The position numbers and the translations under genes were made by a program. A stretch of DNA of 64,000 bases from Tubiluchus corallicola. Its lineage: Eukaryota; Priapulida; Priapulimorpha; Priapulimorphida; Tubiluchidae. The DNA is taken from assembly GCA_030141605.1 (NCBI GenBank), contig JAQGDQ010000268.1, positions 16,281 to 80,280 of the forward strand, in the 5' to 3' direction. This document shows positions 63,751 to 64,000 of this stretch, piece by piece (the stretch's first letter is position 1; each line of letters begins with the position of its first letter). Under the pieces are notes generated by a model, which worked only from the letters and a program-made list of their open reading frames with translations, was not told the DNA's origin and made no database searches.

Positions 63751-63805
63751 AGTGGTGGATTTAAGGGGTGGGCCCAAAGGGGCCTGGGCCCTCCCTTGCA
63801 CAGTA
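63751..63805. mobile_element. Possible transposon end (CAGTGGTGGATTTAAGGGG type)
   Basis: CAGTGGTGGATTTAAGGGG followed by GGGCCTGGGCCCTCCC matches the CAGTGGCGGAT...GGGCCC terminal type common in animal hAT-related elements. The rest would lie right of this point or beyond the window. Confidence 0.35.
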
Positions 63806-64000
63806 ACTTACAACCAAATTAATATTTTCTCTGAATTATAAGCATTAGAACAATTTGCTAGATCCTAAAGGTGCCTTATATCTGTCAAAATCATATATCA
63901 CAAAAAAAACAGATGAAAGTTATTTACATCATGTGTGCTGTATAGTGTATATCAAAATATTTGGTATGTATTTTTGAGTCAAAGGTGAGCTATCACCTGT

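Overview
This is eukaryotic nuclear DNA, AT-rich with long introns and long intergenic stretches. It carries five recognisable animal protein-coding genes among many fragments of mobile elements. The gene set suggests an invertebrate animal, most likely a bilaterian. The TRIM-NHL protein has an NHL propeller very close to Drosophila Brat rather than to vertebrate TRIM2/3. The intron sizes, the tRNA-derived SINE-like elements, the possible Penelope-like fragments and the hAT elements also fit an invertebrate. I cannot name the phylum. Genes read with the standard code and GT-AG introns.

Layout. (1) 183-8354, minus: N-terminal 624 residues of a KMT2C/D (MLL3/4) histone H3K4 methyltransferase subunit, nine coding exons with an AT-hook and the first PHD cluster; the gene runs off the left edge. 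(2) 8452-12409: divergent intergenic region. (3) 12451-13971, plus: an ankyrin-repeat DHHC palmitoyltransferase with an uninterrupted coding sequence. (4) 15841-18863, plus: MPND, a RAMA plus MPN/JAMM protein, two coding exons. (5) 20688-24185, minus: SEC61G, three coding exons, the last coding for only two residues and the stop. (6) About 25-53.6 kb: a 28-kb stretch without a recognisable host coding exon, rich in repeats: a telomere-like foldback element, a dead hAT transposase, terminal-inverted-repeat elements, an oppositely oriented pair of degenerate minisatellite arrays, SINE-like elements, Penelope-like motifs and microsatellites. (7) 53671-57136, plus: a brat orthologue of 830 residues in two coding exons that keeps an intact RING finger. 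(8) 57137-64000: probable long brat 3' untranslated region, then sequence with traces of transposon ends.

The five genes do not form an operon or a single pathway. KMT2C/D and MPND act on chromatin, SEC61G in ER protein translocation, the DHHC enzyme in protein lipidation and Brat in translational control. One shared feature is a good 3' splice site 3 to 97 bases upstream of every start codon. This means either 5'UTR introns throughout or trans-spliced leaders; a plausible cis donor upstream of SEC61G favours ordinary 5'UTR introns at least there.

No wholly new multi-gene system is evident. The most unusual items are the opposed minisatellite arrays at 38-40 kb, the 599-bp TIR element at 35.9 kb, the telomere-like foldback element at 24.5 kb, the possible degenerate hammerhead motifs, the SEC61G micro-exon and the RING-bearing Brat.
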